A DNA stretch of 58,895 bases from Bacteroidota bacterium (GCA_021831685.1 JAKBMG010000194.1:1-58895); one strand, 5' to 3'. Shown: positions 9,027 to 18,563, counted from the stretch's first letter. A program made the numbers and translations. Notes: generated from the sequence alone by a model not told the origin.

Positions 9027-9539
9027 ATGTCATTACAACTAATTTTATTTATTTTGTTCGGCACTATCTCAGCGATTTCTTCTGTGTTGATGATTACCCG
9101 TACAAACGCCTTAATCAGTGCTTTATTCTTAATACTTAATTTTGCGGGTTTGTCGGGTTTATACCTGACATTGAACGCTCAATTTATAGCCGTTACGCAG
9201 GTTATTGTTTATGCCGGCGCCATAATGGTTTTGTTTCTTTTTGTAATTATGTTATTGAAACCGGAGCATGAAAAATATTTTTCCCATCAACCGAAATTAA
9301 AAATCTTTGCATTCTTCATTGCTTTTATTGTCTTCATTCAACTTGTTTTTATGATTTTCGTATCGCATCCTTCACAAGGAAACAATGCAAACGTGGCTGC
9401 AAGCGTTAAAGCGGGAACAATTGAAGAAATAGGTAAACAATTATATACAAATTATGTGCTCCCTTTTGAAGCTGCCGGTTATTTGTTATTAGCAGCAACA
9501 ATCGGAGCTATAGTCTTAGCTAAAAAAAAATTCGAATAA
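9027..9539 (+). CDS. nuoJ: NADH-quinone oxidoreductase subunit J
   Basis: Membrane subunit of respiratory Complex I (ND6-like), 170 aa with five predicted helices. The conserved block [20 protein letters not shown] in helix 3, which includes the pi-bulge region, is present. It forms part of the membrane arm that couples quinone reduction to proton transfer. It starts this partial operon: nuoA-I, which normally precede it, are not here, and asnS sits upstream instead. nuoK follows after 4 nt. Confidence 0.95.
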   Translation: MSLQLILFILFGTISAISSVLMITRTNALISALFLILNFAGLSGLYLTLNAQFIAVTQVIVYAGAIMVLFLFVIMLLKPEHEKYFSHQPKLKIFAFFIAFIVFIQLVFMIFVSHPSQGNNANVAASVKAGTIEEIGKQLYTNYVLPFEAAGYLLLAATIGAIVLAKKKFE

Positions 9540-9543
9540 CATT

Positions 9544-9849
9544 ATGAATATCCCAATTGAATATTATTTAATCTTAAGCGGGTTTATGTTCTTAGTTGGT
9601 GTGGCAGGAGTTCTAACCCGCAGAAATGCCATCATTGTCTTTATGTCGATTGAACTGATGTTGAACTCGGCTAATTTATCTTTGGTTACTTTTTCTTCAT
9701 ATATGGGCAATTCTACCGGCCAGCTTTTTGTTTTCTTTGTTATGACAGTGGCTGCCGCGGAAGCAGCAGTGGGACTTGCAATAATTCTCGCAATGTTCCG
9801 TAATAAATTGACTTTAAATATTGATGATATCAATATTCTTAAATGGTAA
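9544..9849 (+). CDS. nuoK: NADH-quinone oxidoreductase subunit K
   Basis: Small membrane subunit of Complex I (ND4L-like), 101 aa, three helices. The two glutamates of the proton path are visible, in [12 protein letters not shown] and [12 protein letters not shown]. The length is standard. It is followed by nuoL after 37 nt. The call is firm. Confidence 0.96.
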   Translation: MNIPIEYYLILSGFMFLVGVAGVLTRRNAIIVFMSIELMLNSANLSLVTFSSYMGNSTGQLFVFFVMTVAAAEAAVGLAIILAMFRNKLTLNIDDINILKW

Positions 9850-9886
9850 TCTTCTTGAATAAAATTATTTTGAGATTATAAAATCT

Positions 9887-11824
9887 ATGGTTCAGCTAAT
9901 TTACTTAACCACATTGCTTCCGTTATTAGGATTTCTATTCAATGGACTCTTCGGAAGTAAAATTAAAAATGAAAAAATCATTGGAATAATAGGAAGCAGC
10001 ACTATTGGGATTTCCTTCCTAATCGTAGTCGGAGCTTTTTTCCAAACTCTTTCTATGCCGGTAGATCAAAGACAAACTATTGTTAATCTTTTTACATGGA
10101 TTAAAGTCGGAAATCTTGATGTTAATGTTTCATATCAGGTTGATCAACTTTCTTTATTGATGGGTCTGATTGTTACCGGAGTCGGCTTTATTATTCATGT
10201 TTATTCTATTGGCTATATGCATGGCGACAAAGGATTTGGACGATTTTTTGCATATTTAAATTTATTCATCTTTGCAATGATGAATTTGGTACTCGGCAGC
10301 AATTTTCTTCTTCTATTTTTAGGCTGGGAGGGTGTTGGTCTTTGTTCTTATTTGTTGATTGGATTTTGGTATGACAGAAAGTTTGAAAAGAGCACTACAA
10401 GCGATGCCGCTAAAAAAGCATTTATTGTCAATAGAATTGGCGATTTTGGATTCCTACTCGGAATATTTTTAATCTATTTGACTTTCGGAAGTCTTAATTT
10501 TAATGATGTGTTCGCAAGAGCGGCATCATTAAATATCCCCCAATATGTTTTCAATTTTATTGCACTATTTCTTTTCATCGGTGCAATGGGGAAGTCAGCA
10601 CAAATTCCTTTATACATTTGGTTACCGGATGCAATGGCAGGCCCTACTCCAGTTTCTGCATTGATTCATGCCGCTACAATGGTTACTGCCGGAGTTTATA
10701 TGGTTGCGCGATGCTCTATCATTTATGCTTCTGCGCCCGCGATTATGGAATTTGTTGCTATAATAGGAGCTTTAACCGCAATTTTTGCTGCATCAATAGC
10801 ACTTGTTCAGAATGACATTAAAAAAGTGTTAGCTTACTCAACTGTAAGCCAGCTTGGCTACATGTTTTTGGCTTTAGGTGTAGGCGCTTTTTCGGCTGCA
10901 TTATTCCACGTGATGACACATGCATTTTTCAAAGCATTATTATTCCTTGGTGCTGGCTCTGTTATTCATGGTATGCATGATGAGCAGAATATCCAAAACT
11001 ATGGTGGTTTGAAAAAATATATGCCGAAAACTTATGTCACATTTTTAATTGCATCGCTTGCAATTGCGGGCATACCACCGTTATCAGGCTTTTTTAGTAA
11101 AGATGAAATTCTTTGGTCTTCATATGCAGATGGAAATATAATTTACTGGCTTATCGGGGTTGTTACTGCTTTGCTTACCGCTTTTTACATGTTTAGACTA
11201 GTTAGTCTGACTTTTGATGGCAAAGAAAGATTCGGACACGACAAACATCCTCATGAATCACCTGCCGTAATGACCATTCCTTTAATAATTCTTGCAGTCC
11301 TTGCGGCTGTTGGAGGATTTATCGGAATCCCGGAAATATTTTCAGGTGAGCATGGAAATCAATTTGATAATTGGTTAGAGCCTATATTCCAACCTGCGCA
11401 AGCAAAGATAGCAATGTTCGGAGTCCACAGCAGCTTAGAAGAAATTGTTTTAATGGTTGTTACATTAGTTGGCGTTATAGGTTCTATTTACGCTGCAAGA
11501 TATATTTATATAAAGAATATTAAACCGGCAGAAAAACTTTCAAAGAGATTCAACGGGGTTTATAATCTTTTATTAAACAAATATTATGTTGATGAAATTT
11601 ATGATGCCTCTGTTGTAACTCCAATTGTAAAAGGCTCCGAAATAGTTCTTTGGAAATTTGCCGATATAAAAATTATTGATGGTTTAATAAACGGAGTTGC
11701 TAATTTAATTGAAAAAATTTCCGGTTCAATTAGAAAAATACAAACAGGCGTAGCACAATTTTATGCTTTAATAATGATGCTTGGAATTGTAGCCGCTCTT
11801 TTCTGGATAATACTTAGCTTGTAG
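9887..11824 (+). CDS. nuoL: NADH-quinone oxidoreductase subunit L
   Basis: Distal antiporter-like pump subunit of Complex I (ND5-like), 645 aa. Key residues are in place: the glutamate of GWEGVGLCSYLLIGFWY, the lysine of GKSAQIPLYIWLPDAM and the histidines of GPTPVSALIHAATMVTAG. The last part (from about residue 540) carries the charged segment and final helix expected for the long lateral helix that runs along NuoM and NuoN. It ends 3 nt before nuoM. Confidence 0.97.
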   Translation: MVQLIYLTTLLPLLGFLFNGLFGSKIKNEKIIGIIGSSTIGISFLIVVGAFFQTLSMPVDQRQTIVNLFTWIKVGNLDVNVSYQVDQLSLLMGLIVTGVGFIIHVYSIGYMHGDKGFGRFFAYLNLFIFAMMNLVLGSNFLLLFLGWEGVGLCSYLLIGFWYDRKFEKSTTSDAAKKAFIVNRIGDFGFLLGIFLIYLTFGSLNFNDVFARAASLNIPQYVFNFIALFLFIGAMGKSAQIPLYIWLPDAMAGPTPVSALIHAATMVTAGVYMVARCSIIYASAPAIMEFVAIIGALTAIFAASIALVQNDIKKVLAYSTVSQLGYMFLALGVGAFSAALFHVMTHAFFKALLFLGAGSVIHGMHDEQNIQNYGGLKKYMPKTYVTFLIASLAIAGIPPLSGFFSKDEILWSSYADGNIIYWLIGVVTALLTAFYMFRLVSLTFDGKERFGHDKHPHESPAVMTIPLIILAVLAAVGGFIGIPEIFSGEHGNQFDNWLEPIFQPAQAKIAMFGVHSSLEEIVLMVVTLVGVIGSIYAARYIYIKNIKPAEKLSKRFNGVYNLLLNKYYVDEIYDASVVTPIVKGSEIVLWKFADIKIIDGLINGVANLIEKISGSIRKIQTGVAQFYALIMMLGIVAALFWIILSL

Positions 11825-11827
11825 AAT

Positions 11828-13351
11828 ATGATAAACAATTATTTAATTACTTTTTTATTAGCAGTGCCTTTAGTTGGTGCTCTACTTCTACTATTAATTA
11901 AAAAAGATAAAGAAAATCTTGTAAGGTATTTTGGACTATTCGTTTCAACTTTAGCTTTTATTATATCGATAATAATTTATGCCGGATACGACTCTTCAAA
12001 AGGTGGTTTCCAATTAGTAGAAAAGCAGATGTGGATCAGCAATCTACATATAAGCTATAACGTTGGAGTCGACGGTATTTCGTTACTTCTAGTTTTATTG
12101 ACAACTTTTTTAACCCCTCTTACGCTGTTGTCAAGCTGGAAAAGCATAAATAAAAAAGTAAAAGAGTTTACTTTTTTCATGCTGCTGCTTGAACTTGGTA
12201 TGCTTGGCGTTTTCGTTTCTCTTGATCTTTTCCTATTCTATATTTTTTGGGAAGCAATGTTAATCCCAATGTATTTTATAATTGGTATATGGGGTGGGCC
12301 AAGAAGAATTTATGCTTCGATAAAATTTTTCCTATTTACAATGTTTGGCAGCTTATTAATGCTTGTTGCGATAGTTTGGCTTGCTGTATATGCCTCCGGT
12401 ACACTTGGCCACTTTACTACTAACCTTGTCGAACTTTACTCAATTGCACCAACCATTCCTTATGGTATTCAACTATGGATGTTTTTAGCCTTTGCCCTAA
12501 GTTTTGCTATTAAGGTTCCTATTTTTCCATTACATACCTGGCTTCCGGACGCTCACGTAGAAGCTCCTACAGCAGGTAGTGTTATTCTTGCAGGTGTTCT
12601 TCTTAAGATGGGAACTTATGGATTGCTTAGATTTTGTTTACCCCTTTTCCCGCAAGCTGCCATTCACTTTGCGCCTTACATTTCAACGCTTGCTATAATT
12701 GGAATTATCTACGGCGCTCTCGTAGCTATGGTTCAGAAGGATATGAAAAAACTAGTGGCTTATTCGTCAGTCGCACATCTTGGATTTGTTGTACTTGGAA
12801 TTTTTGCAATGACTCAAGAGTCAGTTCAGGGAGCGGTAATTCAGATGGTGAACCATGGTTTATCAACCGGGGCTTTATTCCTTTTAGTGGGCGTTATTTA
12901 CGATAGAATGCATACAAGACTTATTTCCGATTACGGCGGAATTGCTAAGATTGTTCCAGTGTTTGCAACTTTCTTTATGGTCGCTTCCTTATCTTCTATA
13001 GGATTACCGGGGTTAAATGGTTTTGTAGGAGAGTTTTTAATCCTTCTCGGTACATTTAAGTCACCTGTATTAGATAGCTGGTGGTTTGCTGGATTCGCCA
13101 CAAGCGGAGTAATTTTTGCTGCTGTATACTTATTATGGCTCTACCAGCGTGTCTTTTTTGGCGAAGTTAAAAATCCAAAAGTAAATGAGCTGAAAGACAT
13201 GAATAAAAGAGAAATCTTTATTCTATCTGCGATTTTCGTTTTCATTATTTGGATCGGAATTTATCCAAGCACTTTCTTAAAAATTTCTGAAACTTCAACG
13301 AAAAAAGTAATTGAACAAGTTTTTAGTCCGGTCAACACCGGATCGAAATAA
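11828..13351 (+). CDS. nuoM: NADH-quinone oxidoreductase subunit M
   Basis: Antiporter-like proton-pumping subunit of Complex I (ND4-like), 507 aa, about fourteen helices. The conserved glutamate lies in FWEAMLIPMYFIIGIWGG and the lysines in KVPIFPLHTWLPDAHVEAP and LLKMGTYG. It is followed almost at once by a transporter gene that is not part of the usual nuo set. All key residues are intact. Confidence 0.97.
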   Translation: MINNYLITFLLAVPLVGALLLLLIKKDKENLVRYFGLFVSTLAFIISIIIYAGYDSSKGGFQLVEKQMWISNLHISYNVGVDGISLLLVLLTTFLTPLTLLSSWKSINKKVKEFTFFMLLLELGMLGVFVSLDLFLFYIFWEAMLIPMYFIIGIWGGPRRIYASIKFFLFTMFGSLLMLVAIVWLAVYASGTLGHFTTNLVELYSIAPTIPYGIQLWMFLAFALSFAIKVPIFPLHTWLPDAHVEAPTAGSVILAGVLLKMGTYGLLRFCLPLFPQAAIHFAPYISTLAIIGIIYGALVAMVQKDMKKLVAYSSVAHLGFVVLGIFAMTQESVQGAVIQMVNHGLSTGALFLLVGVIYDRMHTRLISDYGGIAKIVPVFATFFMVASLSSIGLPGLNGFVGEFLILLGTFKSPVLDSWWFAGFATSGVIFAAVYLLWLYQRVFFGEVKNPKVNELKDMNKREIFILSAIFVFIIWIGIYPSTFLKISETSTKKVIEQVFSPVNTGSK

Positions 13352-13355
13352 GTTA

Positions 13356-14798
13356 TTGGGAAAAATATACGGAAATAAGATATTCTTAGATATTTGTTTC
13401 GTTTTGTTGTTCTTTCTAAATACTGGATTGTTATCGGCAGAAGTCAAAAGTAACTTAAACGCCGATACTTTAAATGTTGCCTCCGTATCAAATGCACATA
13501 TTATTCAACAGCCCCCGGTTTATTTGATCGTTCCTTTTATTCTGCTGTTATTGGCAATTGCAACCGGACCTCTGTTTTATAAGCATCATTGGGAAAAACA
13601 TTATGCTAAATACTCTATAATTGCCTCGATTGTCGTTGCTGTATATTATGTATTTTTCTTAAATGAGTTTAGCGGATTACTAAAAGTTATAACTGAGTTT
13701 ATCTCTTTTATCGCATTATTAAGTTCGCTGTTCTCTGCATCAAGCGGAATATTGATAAATGTTGATAAAAAATCTACTCCTATTGCTAATACGGTCTTTC
13801 TATTAATTGGCGCTGTCCTTGCAAATTTTATCGGAACTACCGGCGCTTCCGTTCTTTTAATAAGACCGTTTATAAAATTAAATAAAGACAGAATCGCTCC
13901 TTATCATATTATATTTTTTATTTTTATTGTCAGCAATGTAGGCGGGGCATTAACTCCGCTAGGCGATCCTCCGCTATTCCTGGGCTTCCTTAGCGGTGTG
14001 CCTTTCTTCTGGGTTGTTCAGCATATGTGGTATATGTGGTTATTAGCATTAATATTAATCCTAATCCCGTTTTATTTCTTTGATCTTTTTAATAAAAAGA
14101 CAAGCAGTAAAGAATTGTATTCCGGTAAGATTGAGATTAAAGGTCATAGGAATATGATCTATTTGCTGATTATTATTGCTGCTGTTTTTATTGATCCGGC
14201 AGTTTTTCCATGGGTGCCCGATTTATCACCTCTGCCGTTTGGTATAAGAGAAATAATCTTGTTCGCTGTTGTTTATTTTTCTTATAAAAGCTCAGATCAA
14301 AAGATTCTAATAGCTAATGAATTTAATTTCGAACCGATAAAAGAAGTCGCCTTTTTGTTCGTCGGAATTTTTATTACAATGCTTCCCGCGATAGAATTAG
14401 TAGCATTTGAGGCAAAAGCTTTCGGCGATAAATTGAATGCCGATGTTTTTTACTGGGCAACAGGCGTGATTTCGGCTGTGCTTGATAATACGCCTACTTA
14501 TATGAATTTCTTAAGTGCTGCAATGGGGAAATATAATCTTGATATAGCTCTTAAAGCCCATGTTCAGCATTTTGTAAACGTAGATATTATTTATCTGAAA
14601 GCAATTTCAATTAGCGCTGTTCTTTTTGGAGCGCTGACATATATTGGTAACGGCCCTAACTTTATGGTTAAATCAATAAGTGAAAGAGCCGGTATTACAA
14701 TGCCAAGTTTTTTTGCATATATATTTAAGTATTCACTTTTAGTTTTACTTCCGGTCTACACAATTATTTGGCTTTTATTTTTTTACGGTAGAGGTTAA
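13356..14798 (+). CDS. NhaD/ArsB-like (ion transporter superfamily) Na+/H+ antiporter
   Basis: Predicted inner-membrane cation antiporter with about a dozen helices. Two hallmark hairpin regions of the ion transporter superfamily are visible: GTTGASVLLIRP with NVGGALTPLGDPPLFLGF in the first half, and AVLDNTPTYMNF with YIGNGPNFMVKS in the second. It resembles the CitMHS_2/sodium:proton antiporter group. The frame extends up to a TTG at 13311 inside nuoM, but TTG at 13356, 4 nt after the nuoM stop, gives a signal-like N-terminus (480 aa) and fits stop-restart coupling; both starts lack a good ribosome site. Lying inside the Complex I operon, it may balance sodium and proton gradients alongside NADH oxidation. 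Substrate not proven. Confidence 0.8.
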   Translation: MGKIYGNKIFLDICFVLLFFLNTGLLSAEVKSNLNADTLNVASVSNAHIIQQPPVYLIVPFILLLLAIATGPLFYKHHWEKHYAKYSIIASIVVAVYYVFFLNEFSGLLKVITEFISFIALLSSLFSASSGILINVDKKSTPIANTVFLLIGAVLANFIGTTGASVLLIRPFIKLNKDRIAPYHIIFFIFIVSNVGGALTPLGDPPLFLGFLSGVPFFWVVQHMWYMWLLALILILIPFYFFDLFNKKTSSKELYSGKIEIKGHRNMIYLLIIIAAVFIDPAVFPWVPDLSPLPFGIREIILFAVVYFSYKSSDQKILIANEFNFEPIKEVAFLFVGIFITMLPAIELVAFEAKAFGDKLNADVFYWATGVISAVLDNTPTYMNFLSAAMGKYNLDIALKAHVQHFVNVDIIYLKAISISAVLFGALTYIGNGPNFMVKSISERAGITMPSFFAYIFKYSLLVLLPVYTIIWLLFFYGRG

Positions 14799-15167
14799 AT
14801 GTTCAAGACAATTTCGGATACTTTAGAAAATAAATTAAACGGGTTATATTATGGTAACAGAATATTACTGCCATTTTCCTGTTACGTATTGAAAATAATT
14901 ATTGAAGATGATATTTTGATGGATTTTTCCCCTTCGTCCAAATCAATTTATCTTAATGAAACAGATTCATTTACTGAAATATATTTTAAGGATTTTAAAA
15001 ATTTGAAAGATACTATATCAAAGTATGAATCTGTAAAATTGATCGCTGTTGAAAAAAATAAAGATATTTTCCAAATGGAAAATCATATTAAACTGGCTCT
15101 TAGAGTAGGGGATAATCATAAATTAATTATTGAAAAAACTGACGAAGACATTTTATTTTTAGAATAA
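14799..15167 (+). CDS. Uncharacterised 122-aa protein inside the nuo operon
   Basis: No family recognised. It starts at the nucleotide after the antiporter stop and ends 5 nt before nuoN, so it is surely translated with them. It is soluble (no transmembrane helix or signal peptide), mixed alpha/beta by eye, acidic towards the C-terminus (EKTDEDILFLE), with a charged middle part (YFKDFKNLKDTISKYESVK). Base composition matches its neighbours. Its position suggests an accessory or assembly role for the antiporter or Complex I, but that is only context. Confidence 0.75.
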   Translation: MFKTISDTLENKLNGLYYGNRILLPFSCYVLKIIIEDDILMDFSPSSKSIYLNETDSFTEIYFKDFKNLKDTISKYESVKLIAVEKNKDIFQMENHIKLALRVGDNHKLIIEKTDEDILFLE

Positions 15168-15172
15168 CAATT

Positions 15173-16603
15173 ATGCTTAATAACTTTCAAGAATTTTATA
15201 ATATTATACCGATTTTGCTTATCGGTGCAGGATTTTTAATTTCACTTCTGATTGAAATGTACTTCAAAAAAAGTGATGTAATCCTTCCATGGTTTACTAT
15301 CCTGATATTTCTAGCAGCGGGATTTCATGCTTTATACGCGGTCAATTCTGTCTCGGTCATTTTCCAAAATATGCTTGCAACTGGCGGAATAGTAAATATA
15401 TTTTATATCATCTTTACATTCGGCGCCGCTATTGTAGCACTTCTTTCTATTGATTATATAAAAAAATACGGAACTTATTTCGGTGAATATTATATTCTTC
15501 TTCAAACTTCCATCCTTGGTATGATGCTGATGGCAGGCGCCAAGGACCTTTTCATGATCTTTCTTGGATTAGAACTTATGTCTGTTAGCTTTTATTCTTT
15601 AGCCGGTTTGAATAGAAAGCGGCTAAAAGCAAATGAAGCTTCTTTAAAATATTTTTTGCTCGGCGCATTTGCAACCGGATTTATCGTATATGGAATTGCG
15701 TTGATATACGGAACCGTTCATTCAACATCGATTGATATGATCGCATCAAGGTTTTATGAACTATCCTCAGATAAACTTTTTATTGCCGGAATTTTATTAT
15801 TCTTAATCGGATTTTCATTTAAGATTGCTGCGTTTCCATTCCACATGTGGGTCCCGGATGTTTATGAAGGCTCTCCTACAACTATTGCCGGATTATTCTC
15901 AACAGGTGGCAAAGCTGCTGCTTTTAGCGCTATTATTGTTACGCTTGGCGTTTTATTTACAGGGCGAATAGGTAATATTCTTATGCCTTATCTTGCTGTC
16001 ATTTCAGTGCTTTCAATGTTTTACGGAAGCATTGTTGCTATCTCTCAAGACAACATTAAAAGGATGCTTGCTTACTCATCAATCTCGCATGCAGGATATT
16101 TGTTAATTGGTTTGGCTGCAGGAAATTCATTTGGGGTTGCAGGTGTAATCTTTTATTTAGCTTCCTACACTTTTATGAATTTGGGTGCATTCGGAATAGT
16201 TGCTTTAATTGAAGGAAAAGATGAATCCAATTTAACATTGAAGTCTTTTTCCGGTTTAGCTTCAAGATATCCTTTACTTGCGGCTCTTTTTTCAATAATA
16301 ATGTTCTCTCTTGCAGGAATTCCTCCATTTGCAGGATTCTTTGGGAAGTATTATGTTTTTATTGCAGCAATTAAATCTAACTTGACCTGGCTTGCAATCC
16401 TTGGAGTTCTTTCAAGTGTTATTTCAGTTTATTTCTATTTAAGAATTGTCGTGTTGATGTACTTCAAAGATGCTGAAACAGATTTGAAAATTGATGTAAG
16501 TAAAACAGGATTAGCAGCCGTTATCATTTCCGTGCTTTTAGTTATTATTATAGGAATAGCTCCTGGTACTATTATAGATCTAATTGCATTTTTTTTCAAA
16601 TAA
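15173..16603 (+). CDS. nuoN: NADH-quinone oxidoreductase subunit N
   Basis: Third antiporter-like pump subunit of Complex I (ND2-like), 476 aa. The conserved glutamate lies in FLGLELMSVSFYSLAG and the lysine in FKIAAFPFHMWVPDVYEGSP; a second lysine follows in STGGKAAAFSA. Last gene of the partial nuo operon. No strong terminator is visible after it; a partial MITE-like repeat starts 7 nt past the stop. Confidence 0.96.
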   Translation: MLNNFQEFYNIIPILLIGAGFLISLLIEMYFKKSDVILPWFTILIFLAAGFHALYAVNSVSVIFQNMLATGGIVNIFYIIFTFGAAIVALLSIDYIKKYGTYFGEYYILLQTSILGMMLMAGAKDLFMIFLGLELMSVSFYSLAGLNRKRLKANEASLKYFLLGAFATGFIVYGIALIYGTVHSTSIDMIASRFYELSSDKLFIAGILLFLIGFSFKIAAFPFHMWVPDVYEGSPTTIAGLFSTGGKAAAFSAIIVTLGVLFTGRIGNILMPYLAVISVLSMFYGSIVAISQDNIKRMLAYSSISHAGYLLIGLAAGNSFGVAGVIFYLASYTFMNLGAFGIVALIEGKDESNLTLKSFSGLASRYPLLAALFSIIMFSLAGIPPFAGFFGKYYVFIAAIKSNLTWLAILGVLSSVISVYFYLRIVVLMYFKDAETDLKIDVSKTGLAAVIISVLLVIIIGIAPGTIIDLIAFFFK

Positions 16604-16610
16604 TGAATTA

Positions 16611-16660
16611 GGGGCACTTCTAAATACTATCTTTTCTAAAAATTTAACGCAAAGAACGCA
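16611..16660. mobile_element. MITE-like element, partial copy
   Basis: GGGGCACTTCTAAATACTAT and the following TCTAAAAATTTAACGC match the left half of the complete element at 53-138. The right inverted repeat is not seen. It is bordered on the left by TTA. It abuts a relic of a T9SS sorting domain on the minus strand, as though the insertion broke that gene. Confidence 0.5.
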
Positions 16661-16663
16661 ACT

Positions 16664-16759
16664 AAATTCTATATTATAATTCCCGGCATTTTCTTCTTTA
16701 TCTACCAAAGTTGTTATTCCATTCCCAAGAACGTCATATATTTTTAATGAAATTATTTT
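16664..16759 (-). pseudogene. Relic of a T9SS C-terminal sorting domain
   Basis: In one minus-strand frame this reads KIISLKIYDVLGNGITTLVD followed by KEENAGNYNIEF, which matches the middle of the type IX sorting domain (compare LKLNIYNILGEEVKTLID in the protein at 32896). There is no YPNPFNP part, no start, and the end that should read SGVYFYR is replaced by the MITE-like sequence. It is a decayed fragment. The rest of 16760-16973 shows nothing I can identify. Confidence 0.6.
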
Positions 16760-16973
16760 TATGATTGTTATAATTGCATTTGCATGGAATTAATAAGTCA
16801 AATACCTGAGTACATATAAATATATATTTCAAATAGATTTTATTGAAAATATTCCGGCTGCATGCAATACAAAAATCTTCTATTTGTTAGATGTCATTTT
16901 TATTCTTGAAATGATTAAAAGGGTAGTAGAGGGTAAAAAAAGAGGTTAACTAGGATTGTCTGATATAATAAAT

Positions 16974-17006
16974 AAAAAACCCGAGATAAAGATATTCCGG
17001 GTTTTT
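16974..17006 (-). terminator. Terminator of tRNA-Cys
   Basis: Arms AAAAACCCG and CGGGTTTTT form a 9-bp stem a few nucleotides after the tRNA 3' end on the minus strand, followed by a T-rich tail (TTATTTATTAT). Confidence 0.8.
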
Positions 17007-17010
17007 CTAG

Positions 17011-17084
17011 AGGCGCCGGTCGGATTCGAACCGACGAATAAAGGTTTTGCAGACCTTCGCCTTAGACCACTTGGCTACAGCGCC
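17011..17084 (-). tRNA. tRNA-Cys (GCA)
   Basis: 74-nt cloverleaf on the minus strand: acceptor GGCGCTG pairs with CGGCGCC, anticodon loop CTGCAAA with anticodon GCA, T-arm GGTTCGAATCC. Discriminator base U, as usual for cysteine tRNA. The CCA end is not encoded. Confidence 0.95.
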
Positions 17085-17095
17085 ATATAAAAAAT

Positions 17096-17117
17096 AAAAT
17101 CCACTTAAGTGGATTTT
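17096..17117 (-). terminator. Palindromic terminator between tRNA-Gly and tRNA-Cys
   Basis: A perfect 22-bp palindrome with arms AAAATCCACTT and AAGTGGATTTT. On the minus strand it is followed by ATTTTTTATAT, so it can end the tRNA-Gly transcript before tRNA-Cys. Confidence 0.65.
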
Positions 17118-17140
17118 CAACAGTTAAATATGCGTTTTTG

Positions 17141-17213
<73 letters not shown>

Positions 17214-17309
17214 ATTCAAAATTTCAAAATAACTTATTACTTTCCGAATTTTTGCGCCTCAAATATAATAGGATTCATAGCATTTTGCAAAAATATTAAC
17301 CACTAATTA

Positions 17310-17828
17310 TTACTTTCTTGATCCAAGTCTATATCCTCTTAACGGAAGTGATGATTGAATAGTTATAAAAACATTTTTATCGATTGATTCAATCAATTTT
17401 ATAATCTCTTTTTGTATTTTTCTCGAAATAATTATCACTATAACTGATACACCTCCTGCACCACCCTCAGCAGGTAAAATAGTTACAGCGAATTTTGATT
17501 TTCGTAATGTGTCTGCAATTTCATCCGTAAGATGCCTGGAAATAATATTTAGCTGTGCAAAACCAAAACCAATTTTCTGTTCGATAATAATGCCTATAAT
17601 ATTTCCAAGTCCGAAACCCGTAGCATATCCAAAAAGATTAGGTATGTTATCAAGATGCTGAAAAATAAATCTTATGGCAAAAACCCAAATCAATACTTCG
17701 AAAAAACCTACCACTCCGGCGTAGTATTTTTTCCCCTGAACAACTAAAATTACTCTAATAGTATCTAGTGAGACATCGCAAATTCTCATCGACATAATTA
17801 GAATTGGGCCGTAAATGAAATCAAGCAT
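17310..17828 (-). CDS. UPF0316-family membrane protein (DUF5698/DUF2179)
   Basis: 172 aa. The first half has about three membrane helices with the family block RICDVSLDTIRVILVVQGKK at 16-35; the second half (about 100-160) is a soluble DUF2179-like domain with ADTLRKSKFAVTILPAEGG. The molecular function of this family is not known; DUF2179 domains occur in small membrane proteins and are suspected ligand-binding modules. It stands alone, divergent from pcm, with its own promoter presumably in the 96-nt gap. Confidence 0.85.
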   Translation of the reverse strand: MLDFIYGPILIMSMRICDVSLDTIRVILVVQGKKYYAGVVGFFEVLIWVFAIRFIFQHLDNIPNLFGYATGFGLGNIIGIIIEQKIGFGFAQLNIISRHLTDEIADTLRKSKFAVTILPAEGGAGGVSVIVIIISRKIQKEIIKLIESIDKNVFITIQSSLPLRGYRLGSRK

Positions 17829-17924
17829 TTATGCTCCTTATTTTTTTATTACTCATTTAAAATTAAACAATTATCAAATTTTATTTTATCTTTAAATATT
17901 AGATTCAAAAAATATTATTAGTAA

Positions 17925-18563
17925 ATGTACGAAAGAGAACGTTTAGAATTAGTAGATAAATTATCTGAAAAAGGCATTGCCGATATTTTCGTTTTAAAAG
18001 CTATCGGCGAAGTTGAACGGCATTTATTTGTGCCGAAGGCAATGAAGCATCATGCATATAAAGATATTGCATTGCCTATTGGATACGGTCAGACAATATC
18101 GCAACCTTACACCGTAGCTTTTATGACTCAAGCTTTAAAGCTAAAACCAAATTTAAAAGTCTTAGAGATTGGAACCGGCTCCGGTTATCAAGCAGCTATT
18201 CTATATAATATGGGAGCTGATGTCTATAGCATCGAAAGACAATTTGAGATTTACTCGGCTACTAGAAAACTTTTTGATCAATTGGGAATTCGCGTTAATA
18301 CCAAATGTGGTGACGGTACAATAGGCTGGGATGAGTTTGCACCTTACGACGGCATTATAGTAACTGCCGGTTCTCCGAATATTCCTCCATCATTAAAAAA
18401 ACAGCTTGCGATTGGAGGTAGACTTGTTATTCCAGTAGGGAATAAGGATTCTCAGACTTTAAATATTGTTAGAAAAACTGAGGAAGATGAATTTGAGATT
18501 CAAGCGGTTCCGGAGTTTTCTTTTGTCCCTTTAATCGGAAGGGAAGGTTGGAACCAAAAATAA
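17925..18563 (+). CDS. pcm: Protein-L-isoaspartate O-methyltransferase
   Basis: SAM-dependent enzyme that methylates isoaspartyl residues and starts repair of aged proteins; 212 aa, cytoplasmic. The SAM-binding motif VLEIGTGSGYQAAIL is present, along with PIGYGQTISQPY, typical of the substrate-binding region. First gene of a compact operon; miaA starts inside its last codons (16-nt overlap). Confidence 0.95.
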   Translation: MYERERLELVDKLSEKGIADIFVLKAIGEVERHLFVPKAMKHHAYKDIALPIGYGQTISQPYTVAFMTQALKLKPNLKVLEIGTGSGYQAAILYNMGADVYSIERQFEIYSATRKLFDQLGIRVNTKCGDGTIGWDEFAPYDGIIVTAGSPNIPPSLKKQLAIGGRLVIPVGNKDSQTLNIVRKTEEDEFEIQAVPEFSFVPLIGREGWNQK

